Source: Angustibacter luteus
Lineage (GTDB): Bacteria; Actinomycetota; Actinomycetes; Actinomycetales; Angustibacteraceae
Assembly: GCF_039541115.1 (NCBI RefSeq)
Contig: NZ_BAABFP010000002.1
Coordinates: forward strand, 1,231,953-1,295,952
Reading direction: 5' to 3'
Length of the DNA stretch: 64,000 bases
Under the pieces are notes generated by a model. That model did no database searches. It was not told the DNA's origin and was given only the letters and a program-made list of their open reading frames with translations. Each line of letters begins with the position of its first letter. The stretch's first letter is position 1. Shown here one piece after another: positions 44,751 to 52,403 of the stretch. The position numbers were made by a program, and so were the translations under genes.

Positions 44751-44811
44751 GCACCAATCGCGCTTGGTGTGGCTATTCGGGCCGAAGAACCACGTCTAGC
44801 GCGAATGGTGC
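44751..44811. repeat. palindromic repeat family B, copy 2
   Basis: 61 bp, same length as copy 1. Arms GCACCAATCGCGCT and AGCGCGAATGGTGC pair with one mismatch, and inner GTGTGG/CCACGT pairs weakly. It sits between the stops of the acyltransferase and RNA methyltransferase genes, where it may terminate both transcripts. Confidence 0.8.
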
Positions 44812-44827
44812 GGGTGGGGGGCACGGG

Positions 44828-45457
44828 CTAGGTCGCGTGCTGGGTGATCCAGGTGTGCATGGCGATCGCCGCGGCAGCGCCGGCGTTGATCGAGCGGGTC
44901 GAGCCGAACTGGGCGATCGACAGGACGTCGTCGCAGGCCTCGTGCGCCGCCGGCGACAGTCCTGGCCCTTCCTGGCCGAACAGCAGCACGCACGCTCGCG
45001 GCAGCCGGTAGCCCTCCAGCGGGACGGCACCCGGCAGGTTGTCGACGCCGATCAGCGGCAGCGACCGCTCGTGCGCCCACGCGATCAGCGCGGCCACGTC
45101 GTCGTGGTGCGACAGGTGCTGGTAGCGGTCGGTGACCATCGCGCCGCGACGGTTCCACCGGCGGCGCCCGACGACGTGCACCTGCGCGGCGAGGAACGCG
45201 TTCGCCGTCCGCACCACCGACCCGATGTTGAAGTCGTGCTGCCAGTTCTCGACGGCCACGTGGAACGGGTGCCGGCGGGTGTCCAGGTCCGCCACGATGG
45301 CCGCCATCCGCCAGTAGCGGTAGCGGTCCACGACGTTGCGCGCGTCACCCTCGGCCAGCAGCTCCGGGTCGTACCGCGCGTCGTCCGGCCACGGCCCGAC
45401 CCACGGACCCACGCCGATCTCCGACCCGTTCTCCCACCCGATCTCCACCGCATCCAC
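44828..45457 (-). CDS. TrmH/SpoU-family RNA methyltransferase
   Basis: 209-residue SPOUT methyltransferase acting on 2'-O-ribose of tRNA or rRNA. Motif 1 is HDFNIGSVVRTANAF (Asn, Arg), motif 2 LLFGQEGPGLSPAAHEACD (Glu), motif 3 IAQFGSTRSINAGAAAAIAMHTW (knot loop). GTG 45457 is chosen because TACGCT lies exactly six bases upstream (45469..45464), giving a leaderless transcript; the frame stays open to 45490, but that start would overlap the divergent promoter. It shares a 47-bp gap with the DedA gene. Confidence 0.88.
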   Translation of the reverse strand: MDAVEIGWENGSEIGVGPWVGPWPDDARYDPELLAEGDARNVVDRYRYWRMAAIVADLDTRRHPFHVAVENWQHDFNIGSVVRTANAFLAAQVHVVGRRRWNRRGAMVTDRYQHLSHHDDVAALIAWAHERSLPLIGVDNLPGAVPLEGYRLPRACVLLFGQEGPGLSPAAHEACDDVLSIAQFGSTRSINAGAAAAIAMHTWITQHAT

Positions 45458-45463
45458 GCAGCG

Positions 45464-45497
45464 AGCGTAGGGCGCACACCTCGCGGACACCTACGCT
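45464..45497. promoter_or_regulatory. pair of divergent leaderless -10 hexamers
   Basis: TACGCT occurs on the minus strand at 45469..45464, six bases before GTG 45457, and the same hexamer on the plus strand at 45492..45497, seven bases before GTG 45505. The two genes are therefore likely driven by back-to-back leaderless promoters in a 47-bp gap. Confidence 0.6.
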
Positions 45498-45504
45498 GGT
45501 GCGC

Positions 45505-46131
45505 GTGATGCATGCACTCGGCCCGTCGTGGCTCGACCCCCAGCACCTGATCGACACCTACGCGCTGCCCGGCACGCTGCTGGTGGTGTTCATCGAGTGC
45601 GGGCTCTTCTTCTTCCTGCTGCCCGGCGACTCGCTGCTGTTCACCCTCGGACTGCTGATCTCCCAGGGCACGCTGCACCACTCGCTGGCGTACGTGATCC
45701 CGCTGCTCATCGTGGCAGCGTTCGCGGGCAGCATCGCGGGCTACGAGATCGGCCGGGCGATGGGGCCGAGGATCACCGGGCCGAACTCCAGGCTCATCAG
45801 GCAGAAGCACGTGGACCAGACCCACGCCTTCTTCGAGCGGTACGGCGCCCGCGCCCTGATCCTCGGCCGCTTCGTGCCGATCGTCCGGACCTTCATCACG
45901 TTGATCGCGGGCGTCAGCCGGATGGACCGGCGGCAGTTCTACGTCTACAGCGCCATCGGTGCCGTGCTCTGGGTGACGACGATGACGCTCGCCGGCTACT
46001 TCCTCGGCACGATCGACTTCGTCGCCAAGAACGTCGAGGCGATCGCGATCCTGATCGTGTTCGTCTCCGTCATCCCGATCGGTTTCGAGTACCTGCGGCA
46101 CCGGCGCGCCGAGCGGTCCTCGCAGGGCTGA
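45505..46131 (+). CDS. DedA-family membrane protein
   Basis: 208-residue membrane protein. The DedA/SNARE-associated core is seen in ECGLFFFLLPGDSLLFTLGLL, GYEIGRAMG, THAFFERYGARALILGRFVPIVRTFITLIAGVSRM (the conserved F-x-x-R-x-x-P-x-x-R-T) and the final helix. Members are thought to act in lipid flipping, such as undecaprenyl phosphate recycling, and proton-motive-force maintenance. GTG 45505 is preferred over GTG 45499 or ATG 45508 by the position of TACGCT. A second DedA gene lies at 49508. Confidence 0.87.
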   Translation: MMHALGPSWLDPQHLIDTYALPGTLLVVFIECGLFFFLLPGDSLLFTLGLLISQGTLHHSLAYVIPLLIVAAFAGSIAGYEIGRAMGPRITGPNSRLIRQKHVDQTHAFFERYGARALILGRFVPIVRTFITLIAGVSRMDRRQFYVYSAIGAVLWVTTMTLAGYFLGTIDFVAKNVEAIAILIVFVSVIPIGFEYLRHRRAERSSQG

Positions 46132-46143
46132 GCCCGCACGGAG

Positions 46144-47400
46144 CTAGCCGATGAGCTTCTTCTGCTCGGCGGCGATCGGGATGATCGGGCGGGTGTCGCT
46201 CTCGCGCAGGGCCTTGAAGACGATGTTGGCCTGCTCCTTGTCCCACAGCACGACCGACCCCGCACCCGGCCGGTTGCCGGTGCCCGACACCGGCACGGTG
46301 ATGGACAGTCCCCCACCGCCGGCCGCCGACTTCATGCCCAGCAGGAACTTCAGCAGCGCGACCGGCCCGGTGTGCTCGTCGATGGTGAGCGTCGCGGCGC
46401 CGCTGGAGGCCAGCGGGAACGCCTTGAACGGGTTGATCAGCGTGGTCGGGGTGCTGGCCTTGGCCACGATGGCGCCGAGCACCTCACGCTGACGCTCCAC
46501 CCGGCCGAGGTCGCCACGCGGGTCGGAGTGGCGGGCCCGGGCGTACCCGAGCGCGGTGGCCCCGTCCGCCTGCTGGCAACCCTTCTTGACGTTGAGTCCG
46601 GCGTCCTTGTCCTTCATGTTGCGCTTGGGGCAGATCTGCACGCCGCCGACGGCGTCCACCATCGAGGCGAAGCCGCCCAACCCGATCTCGGCGTAGTCGT
46701 CGATCTGCACGCCGGTGGCCTGCTCGATGGTCCGCGCGAGCAGCTTGGGGCCGCCGTACGCGTACGCCGCGTTGATCTTGTTCTTGCCGTGCCCGGGGAT
46801 CGAGACGTAGCTGTCGCGCGGGATGCTCATCAGGACGTTGGGCCCACCGTTGGCCGGCAGGTGCAGCAGCATGATCGTGTCGGTGCGCTGGCCGAAGTCG
46901 CCGCCGGTGTGCAGCTTCTTGCGCTGGGCCTTGGTGAGTCCCTTGCGCGAGTCCGAGCCGACCACGAGATAGGTGCGGCCGGGTGTGGCGGCGGTGTTGG
47001 CGGGCAGGGCGTCGACGCGCCCCAGGTGCCGCCACGCGACGAAGAACAGCGCGACCGGGTAGACGATCAGGGCCAGGACGACGATCAGCACGATCGCCTT
47101 CCAGCCGGGCCGGAAGCCGCGACGGGCCTTCGCCGGCTGCGCGGGCGGCTGGGGACCGGGGCCGGCTGGGCCGGTGGGTCCGGACGGTCCACCGGGGCCC
47201 TTCGGAGCCAGCGGCTGGCTGGGGCGGCGCCCGTACGGCGGCTGAGCGGGCGGCTGGGCGCCGGGGGCGTGGACGCCGAAACCGGGCGGCGCGTCGGGCG
47301 CGCGGCCCGAGCCGCCCGAGGACGGGCGCGAGGGCCCGTTCGGGCTGGGAGGGGTGCGGATCACCCGGGTCGGGTCGTCGCCGGGTCGCTGGTCCGCCAT
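46144..47400 (-). CDS. LCP (LytR-CpsA-Psr) family cell-wall ligase
   Basis: 418-residue membrane-anchored protein. A long Pro/Gly-rich cytoplasmic tail (1-95) precedes a single helix (about 99-120) and an extracellular LCP domain: YLVVGSDSRKG, FGQRTDTIMLLHLPANGG, SIPRDSYVSIPGHGKNKINAAYAYGG, and YARARHSDPRGDLGRVERQREVL with the arginines and aspartates that hold pyrophosphate lipid. Such enzymes attach secondary polymers (arabinogalactan, teichoic or capsular) to peptidoglycan. ATG 47400 has TAACCT seven bases upstream (leaderless). Attached glycan unknown. Confidence 0.92.
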   Translation of the reverse strand: MADQRPGDDPTRVIRTPPSPNGPSRPSSGGSGRAPDAPPGFGVHAPGAQPPAQPPYGRRPSQPLAPKGPGGPSGPTGPAGPGPQPPAQPAKARRGFRPGWKAIVLIVVLALIVYPVALFFVAWRHLGRVDALPANTAATPGRTYLVVGSDSRKGLTKAQRKKLHTGGDFGQRTDTIMLLHLPANGGPNVLMSIPRDSYVSIPGHGKNKINAAYAYGGPKLLARTIEQATGVQIDDYAEIGLGGFASMVDAVGGVQICPKRNMKDKDAGLNVKKGCQQADGATALGYARARHSDPRGDLGRVERQREVLGAIVAKASTPTTLINPFKAFPLASSGAATLTIDEHTGPVALLKFLLGMKSAAGGGGLSITVPVSGTGNRPGAGSVVLWDKEQANIVFKALRESDTRPIIPIAAEQKKLIG

Positions 47401-47472
47401 GTCCGACAGGTTAGGCGATCGGCGAGCACGGGCTCGGCCATCGATGTGAAGGCGGCGTGGTGAACCGGGGGT

Positions 47473-47571
47473 GAGCGTGCGCGGGTGGGTGCGGGGTGGG
47501 TGGGTGCGGGGGTGGGTGCGGCGAGGTGGTCGTGATCACGACCCGTTCGCCGCACCCACCGGTGCACGCTC
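47473..47571. repeat. nested palindromic repeat family F
   Basis: Three nested stems: GAGCGTGC/GCACGCTC outside, GGTGGGTGCGGCGA (47511..47524) with TCGCCGCACCCACC (47547..47560), and a central perfect palindrome GGTCGTGATCACGACC (47528..47543). The MFS gene's TGA stop at 47538..47536 lies in the GTGATCAC core and its last ten codons in the right arm. G-rich direct repeats (GGGTGGGTGCGG) lie to the left. Confidence 0.75.
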
Positions 47572-48816
47572 GGCGGGCGCGGTGGACTCGGCCGGCTCCG
47601 GCGGCGCGACGTCCCGCAGCGGCAGCACCCGCAGCGCCAACCACCCGACGACGACGAGCGCGAGGGAGCCGAAGAGCACGAACGACGGCGCCGCCCCCAG
47701 CTCGGACCCGGCGAGCCCGCCGAGCGCGAGCGCCACGATCGAGCAGGCGCGGGACCCCCCGTTGAGCGCGGCGCCGACCCGGCCGCGCACGGCGTCGGGC
47801 ACCCGGGTGAACACGAGCGTGCCGGTGCTGGTGTTGAGCGCCCCGTTGGCGACGCCGAGCGTGCTGTAGACGACCGCGAGCGCCAGCACCGACGGCACCA
47901 GCCCGGCCAGCAGCAGCGCGAGGCTCTGCACGGCCGCCCCGACGACGACCACGACGACCCGGCGCGGCGTCCGGCGGATGCGCCCGGCGAGCAGCGAGCC
48001 GACCACGATCCCGGCAGTGGTCACGGCACCGACGAGCCCGTACTGGACCGACGTCCCGTGCAGGTGGTCGCGGATCAGGAAGACCTCGACGACGTTGGTG
48101 GCCTCGCCGACCACGATGTAGGCGAACAGCGCGACGAAGATCGGCCAGAGGAGCCGGTCGGCGCGGATCACCCGCAGACCGTCCAGCGCCCTGGGGCGGT
48201 CGGCGGTGCGCAGCGCGGCGTCGTGGCGGCCGGCGCGCCGGGTCCGGACGAGCAGGGCAGCGGCGACGAGGGCGAGGAAGGTCCCGGCGTCCACGAGCAG
48301 CGGGAGGCGCTGGCCGCCGAGCCCGCTGAGGAGCCCACCGAGGGGCGCTCCGGCGACGGCCGCGAGGGTGGACAGCGCCTGGGTGGCGCCCATCGCCTGG
48401 CCGAGCTCGGCCTCGCCGACGATGCGCGGCACGAGCGCCTGCCAGGTTGGGTTCACCACGGCCTGGCCGGCCTGGAGGGCCATGACCAGCAGGTACACGC
48501 CCCACAGCGGCGCTGTGAAGGCGAGCGCCACGCAGACGACGACCTGGAGCAGGGAGGCCGTGACGAGCAGCAGCCGCGAGTCGACCCGGTCGGCGAGGCT
48601 ACCGGCGAGCGGGGCCAGCAGCACGGTGGGGACGGCGGCGCTGATCAGCAGCAGCATGACGCCGCGAGCGCCGGCGCCGAGGTCGTGCACGTGCAGCATG
48701 AGGGCCACCAGTGCGATCTCGTCACCGAGGATGCTGAGGGCCCGAGCCGGGGCAGCGATGCGCAGGTCGCGGTGCCGCCACACGGACTCGGTCGAGGTCT
48801 GAAACAGTCGCTTCAT
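47536..48816 (-). CDS. MFS transporter (enterobactin/macrolide exporter-like)
   Basis: 426-residue major facilitator with 12 predicted helices. Helix 2-3 loop LAPLAGSLADRVDSRLLLV, and NPTWQALVPRIVGEAELGQAMGATQALSTLA in helix 4, as in the EntS/MefA-like (MFS_3) group. ATG 48816 faces the ArsR-like gene 53 bp away, and an inverted repeat GAAACAGT/ACTGTTTC spans the start codon, so the neighbour is probably its repressor. The final residues after TAPAERAP are encoded by palindrome F. Exported compound unknown. Confidence 0.87.
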   Translation of the reverse strand: MKRLFQTSTESVWRHRDLRIAAPARALSILGDEIALVALMLHVHDLGAGARGVMLLLISAAVPTVLLAPLAGSLADRVDSRLLLVTASLLQVVVCVALAFTAPLWGVYLLVMALQAGQAVVNPTWQALVPRIVGEAELGQAMGATQALSTLAAVAGAPLGGLLSGLGGQRLPLLVDAGTFLALVAAALLVRTRRAGRHDAALRTADRPRALDGLRVIRADRLLWPIFVALFAYIVVGEATNVVEVFLIRDHLHGTSVQYGLVGAVTTAGIVVGSLLAGRIRRTPRRVVVVVVGAAVQSLALLLAGLVPSVLALAVVYSTLGVANGALNTSTGTLVFTRVPDAVRGRVGAALNGGSRACSIVALALGGLAGSELGAAPSFVLFGSLALVVVGWLALRVLPLRDVAPPEPAESTAPAERAPVGAANGS

Positions 48817-48836
48817 ACTTCTGAAGGTACTGTTTC
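48801..48836. promoter_or_regulatory. inverted repeat flanking the MFS start codon
   Basis: GAAACAGT (48801..48808) and ACTGTTTC (48829..48836) are perfect 8-bp arms separated by 20 bp, with the MFS start codon between them and a TACTTC/GAAGGTA imperfect pair inside. It lies within the divergent MFS/ArsR-like region; a binding site for the ArsR-like regulator is inferred. Confidence 0.5.
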
Positions 48837-48869
48837 ACATCTGGATTGGCAACCCCTTACGCTGGGGTC

Positions 48870-49511
48870 GTGCCCGACGTCCCCGCCCCGTCCGAGGACG
48901 ACCCGTCCGACGACCCGCACGAGCCGCAGCGGGAGGGCGACCGGATCGTCCTGACCGACCCCCGCGCCCTGCGCGCCCTGGCGCACCCGGCGCGCACCGC
49001 CGTCCTGGACGAGCTGTACCAGGGCAAGGTGCGCACCTCGAGCCAGCTGGCCGAGCTCACCGGGCTCACCCCCAGCGCCATGAGCTACCACCTGCGGGCC
49101 CTCGAGAAGTGGGGGATCGTCGTCCGGGCCGAGTCGGTGGACGGTCGGGAGCGGCCGTGGGCCGCAGCCGCCAAGGGGTTCTCGCTGTCGGGGCGCGACG
49201 CCGCCCAGGCAGCGACCGACACCGTCGTCGGGCTCTACCTGGACCGGCTCGGGCGCGACCTGGCCACGTGGCGGCGCGCCGAGCCCACGCAAGGCGAGTG
49301 GTCGGACACCTCGCAGGTGAGCCGCGGTTTCCCGTGGCTGACCGCCGACGAGCTGCGCGAGGTCAACGCTGCGGTCATGGCCGTCTTCGAGCCGTACTTC
49401 GTCCGGGATGCGACGAACCACCCGGAGGGCGGCCGCCGGGTCGCCTACCTCTTCGCGACCGCGCCGCTCGTCGAGGACGCCGAACCGAGCGGCTCGGACG
49501 ACGGCCCGTGA
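48870..49511 (+). CDS. ArsR-like winged-helix regulator
   Basis: 213-residue transcription factor. After an acidic N-terminus of 22 residues comes an ArsR-type winged helix: TDPRALRALAHPARTAVLDELYQGKVRTSSQLAELTGLTPSAMSYHLRALEKWGIVVRAE. The rest (about 100-200) is a helical domain lacking ArsR metal-site cysteines, so the signal is likely organic. GTG 48870 has TACGCT six bases upstream (leaderless). It is divergent from the MFS exporter and overlaps the following DedA gene by GTGA. Probable local regulator of the exporter. Confidence 0.83.
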   Translation: MPDVPAPSEDDPSDDPHEPQREGDRIVLTDPRALRALAHPARTAVLDELYQGKVRTSSQLAELTGLTPSAMSYHLRALEKWGIVVRAESVDGRERPWAAAAKGFSLSGRDAAQAATDTVVGLYLDRLGRDLATWRRAEPTQGEWSDTSQVSRGFPWLTADELREVNAAVMAVFEPYFVRDATNHPEGGRRVAYLFATAPLVEDAEPSGSDDGP

Positions 49512-50140
49512 GCGAGTGGCTCAGCCAGCTGCTGCACCCGGACCTGGCGCAGTACACGGCGGCCGGTCTGTACGCCGTCCTGTTCGGGCTGGTCTTCATC
49601 GAGACCGGGCTGCTCGTCGGGTTCTTCCTCCCGGGCGACACGGTCCTCTTCACCGCCGGCCTGCTCGCCGCCCACCCGTCGTCGCCGCTGTCGCTGGTGG
49701 TGCTGGCGGTGGGGGTGGCCGCCGCCGCAGTGCTCGGCGACGCCGTGGGCTACTGGTGCGGACGGCGGCTCGGCCGCCCGTGGGTCGAGCGTCGGGCCGG
49801 GCGGTTGGCCGCGCACCTGCCGCGGACGGAGGCGTTCTTCGAGCGCTGGGGATGGTCGGCCGTCGTGGTGGCCCGGTTCGTCCCGTGGCTGCGCACCTTC
49901 ACCCCCATCGTGGCCGGGACCGCTGCCATGCCGTACCCGCGGTTCCTGTCGGCCAACATCGTGGGCGCGCTGGCCTGGGGGTCGGGGCTCGTGCTGATCG
50001 GGTACGTCGCCTACTCGGTGCCCTGGGTGCGCTACGTGGCGTACGGGATCGCGCTGGCGTCCGTGCTCGCGTCGATCATCGGGCCGCTCGTCGTCCGCCG
50101 GCGCCGCCGTCGACAGGCCGCCACCGCCCCCGGGCGTTGA
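49508..50140 (+). CDS. DedA-family membrane protein, second copy
   Basis: 210-residue DedA protein. It has GLLVGFFLPGDTVLFTAGLLA, GYWCGRRLG, TEAFFERWGWSAVVVARFVPWLRTFTPIVAGTAAM and a highly basic VVRRRRRRQ tail. It is translationally coupled to the ArsR-like gene (GTGA overlap). Its TGA stop is part of repeat A copy 4 (TTGATCA), so the repeat defines the exact C-terminus. It is clearly distinct in sequence from the DedA protein at 45505. Confidence 0.87.
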   Translation: MSEWLSQLLHPDLAQYTAAGLYAVLFGLVFIETGLLVGFFLPGDTVLFTAGLLAAHPSSPLSLVVLAVGVAAAAVLGDAVGYWCGRRLGRPWVERRAGRLAAHLPRTEAFFERWGWSAVVVARFVPWLRTFTPIVAGTAAMPYPRFLSANIVGALAWGSGLVLIGYVAYSVPWVRYVAYGIALASVLASIIGPLVVRRRRRRQAATAPGR

Positions 50141-50220
50141 TCACGTTCAGTGGGTCTGCACCCGCTTCTCGAGGGTCGTTCGCCTCGAGAAGCGGGTGTT
50201 CACCCACTGAACGTGATCAA
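50137..50220. repeat. repeat family A, copy 4: perfect 84-bp double palindrome
   Basis: Layout: TTGATCACGTTCAGTGGGT (19), CTGC, ACCCGCTTCTCGAGG (15), an 8-base loop, CCTCGAGAAGCGGGT (15), GTTC, ACCCACTGAACGTGATCAA (19). Both stems are perfect, separated by a 4x4 internal loop. It lies between the convergent DedA and LemA stop codons and provides the DedA stop. It looks like two family A units fused head to head. Confidence 0.92.
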
Positions 50221-50246
50221 CAGCGAAGGGGCGTGAGGCGTGGTGG

Positions 50247-50915
50247 TCAGGAGGGCGCGGGCGGGGAGTCCTGGGGCGCGGACGGCGCGGGCGCCGCCGC
50301 GGGCGGGGCGGTCGTCGCGGGCGCCGCGGCGGCCGAGGTCGACGTCCCGAAGGAGACCTGCGGGGCCGCCCGGGTCGCGGCGTCCTCGACCTCGAAGTAC
50401 TCGGCGGTCGTGATGTGGAACATGCCGGCGACGATGTTCGACGGCACGGTCTCGACCTTGGTGTTCAGCGCGCGCACGTTGGCGTTGTAGAAGCGCCGGG
50501 ACGCCGCCACCCGGTCCTCGGTGTCGGTGAGGTCGCGCTGCAGCTGCAGGAAGTTCGTGTTCGCCTTGAGGTCCGGGTAGGCCTCGGCCACCGCGAACAG
50601 CCGCCCGAGGGCCGCCGTCAGCACGTTCTCCTGCTGGGCCTGCTGCGCCGGGGACGCACCCGGCGCCGCGGCGGCCGCCCGCGCGTTCGTGACGGCCTGC
50701 AGAGTCTCTCGCTCGTGCGAGGCGTAACCCTTCACCGTCTCGACGAGGTTCGGGATCAGGTCGTGCCGCCGGTTGAGCTCGACGTCGATCTGCCGCCACG
50801 ACTCCTGGACGACGTTGCGCAGCCGGATCAGGCCGTTGTACTGGCTGACGAAGTACAGCGCCAGGATGACGACGATCACGATCACGACGATCAGGGCGAT
50901 GATGCCACCGGTCAT
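50247..50915 (-). CDS. LemA family protein
   Basis: 222-residue protein with one N-terminal membrane helix (about 4-24), then the LemA coiled-coil domain: YNGLIRLRNVVQESWRQIDVELNRRHDLIPNLVETVKGYASHERETL, LQRDLTDTEDRVAASRRFYNANVRALN and FHITTAEYFEVEDAA. The C-terminal 40 residues are Ala/Pro-rich and disordered. ATG 50915 follows GGGAGGGAACCCC. The role of LemA is unclear; membrane or envelope stress is suggested in other bacteria. Confidence 0.92.
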   Translation of the reverse strand: MTGGIIALIVVIVIVVILALYFVSQYNGLIRLRNVVQESWRQIDVELNRRHDLIPNLVETVKGYASHERETLQAVTNARAAAAAPGASPAQQAQQENVLTAALGRLFAVAEAYPDLKANTNFLQLQRDLTDTEDRVAASRRFYNANVRALNTKVETVPSNIVAGMFHITTAEYFEVEDAATRAAPQVSFGTSTSAAAAPATTAPPAAAPAPSAPQDSPPAPS

Positions 50916-51001
50916 GGGGTTCCCTCCCGAGGGTGCAGCGCGATGCTACCGGTCGTTCAGACGTGCGGACCGGCGCTGCGGTTCCCGTGGCGCCGAACGG
51001 G

Positions 51002-51733
51002 TCAGACCTGCTCGGGCTGGTAGCCGTGGTCGAGCCAGACGAAGCGGGGCACCCCGGCCAGCAGGTCGGCCACCAGCCGGAGCCGGTCCTCCACGAACTC
51101 CGGCACGAGCTGCCCGGCGTCGACCACGATCACCCAGCCGCCGTCCACCCGCAGGGACGCGTCGTCACGCGCGAGCAGCCGCTCCACGGTGCGCGGGTTC
51201 AGCAGGTCCACGGCGAGCTTCTCGTCATCGGCCCGGACCCGGTAGCGGCGGTTGAAGTCGGCGTGCTCGATCTCGATGTCCTGACCGCCGAAGGCCCGCA
51301 ACAGCCTGTCTCCCAGCCGTTCCCGGCTCACCACGACCCGACCCAGGGGGACCGGCAAGGCCACCGCGAGCACCCGGTACGCGTGGTCGCGACGCTGCTG
51401 GGTGGTGACCGTCCGACCGTTCGCGTCGGTGCTCGTCACGGTCTCGTAGGTCGTGAAGCGGTGGGTGAAGGCCACCTGACGCTGGCCGCCCACGACCCGG
51501 TCGCAGACGTCGTCCGCGTGCCGGTCCGAACCCTGCCCGAACGGGGCCCCCTGGAAGGCGCCGACCCAGCGGTCGTCCCGCCCGGCCAGCAGCCAGCCGC
51601 CGGCCTGGGCGAACGCCTGCAGCGCCGCCTTCCGCCCCTTCTCGCGCTTGCTGGCCAGCACCAGGGCCACGACGAAACCGCCGACCATCAGGATGCCGAT
51701 CAGCACCACCAGCGGGAACAGCATCATGCTCAC
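51002..51733 (-). CDS. membrane-anchored protein, DUF3137-like, unknown function
   Basis: 243-residue protein. One N-terminal hydrophobic helix (about 4-28) is followed by a basic KREKGRKAAL stretch, then a soluble beta-rich domain (RHADDVCDRVVGGQRQVAFTHRFTTYETVTSTDANGRTV, RDHAYRVLAVALPVPLGRVVVSRER, FNRRYRVRADDEKLAVDLLNPRTVERLLA). This resembles DUF3137-type or other uncharacterised actinobacterial proteins, but I am not sure of the family. GTG 51733 or ATG 51727 may be the start. The small gap to lemA (86 bp) could place both in one envelope unit. Confidence 0.6.
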   Translation of the reverse strand: MSMMLFPLVVLIGILMVGGFVVALVLASKREKGRKAALQAFAQAGGWLLAGRDDRWVGAFQGAPFGQGSDRHADDVCDRVVGGQRQVAFTHRFTTYETVTSTDANGRTVTTQQRRDHAYRVLAVALPVPLGRVVVSRERLGDRLLRAFGGQDIEIEHADFNRRYRVRADDEKLAVDLLNPRTVERLLARDDASLRVDGGWVIVVDAGQLVPEFVEDRLRLVADLLAGVPRFVWLDHGYQPEQV

Positions 51734-51835
51734 GGCGACACCCCCACCTGCCCGGTCGCTCCGGACGTCTGACGGTCAGTCTGCCGGGTCAGCCGCCGCC
51801 AGGGGGCCTGTTCGCGCACCGCGTCACCTTGGCGG

Positions 51836-52378
51836 CTACAGGCCGAGCTCGTCCTTGCCGTAGGCGAACAGGTAGTCCAGGCCTGCCTCGCGCACCTTCT
51901 CGGCCGCGCCGGTGTCCCGGTCCACGATCACCGCGACGGCGACGACCTCGGCGCCCGCCGCGCGCAGCGCCTCGACGGCGGTGAGCGCGGAGCCACCGGT
52001 GGTCGAGGTGTCCTCGACGGCCAGCACGCGCCGTCCGGAGACGTCCGGCCCCTCGATCTGCTTCTGCAGCCCGTGCGCCTTGCCCTCCTTGCGGACGACG
52101 AAGGCGTCCAGCCGCTCTCCGCGCGCGGCTGCGGCGTGCAGCATCGCGGCGGCCACCGGGTCGGCGCCCATGGTCAGGCCACCGACGGCGTCGAACTCGA
52201 GGTCGGCCGCCAGGTCGAGCATGACCTCGCCGACCAGCGGGGCGGCGGCGCCGTCCAGGGTGATGCGGCGCAGGTCGACGTAGTAGTCGGCCTCCTTACC
52301 GCTGGACAGGGTCACCTTGCCGCGCACGATCGCGGAGTCGGTGATGTGGGCGAGGAGGGCTTCGCGAGGAGTCGTCAC
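51836..52378 (-). CDS. pyrE: orotate phosphoribosyltransferase
   Basis: 180-residue enzyme that converts orotate and PRPP to OMP in pyrimidine synthesis. The catalytic loop VVRKEGKAHGLQKQIEG and PRPP motif RVLAVEDTSTTGGSALTAVEALR are plain, and SGKEADYYVDLRRITLD matches the N-terminal substrate strand. GTG 52378 has TAGGCT eight bases upstream, so it may be leaderless; a longer frame to 52528 is not conserved. Other pyr genes are not in the window. Confidence 0.95.
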   Translation of the reverse strand: MTTPREALLAHITDSAIVRGKVTLSSGKEADYYVDLRRITLDGAAAPLVGEVMLDLAADLEFDAVGGLTMGADPVAAAMLHAAAARGERLDAFVVRKEGKAHGLQKQIEGPDVSGRRVLAVEDTSTTGGSALTAVEALRAAGAEVVAVAVIVDRDTGAAEKVREAGLDYLFAYGKDELGL

Positions 52379-52403
52379 AGGCCCCGAGCCTATCGGGTGC
52401 GGC

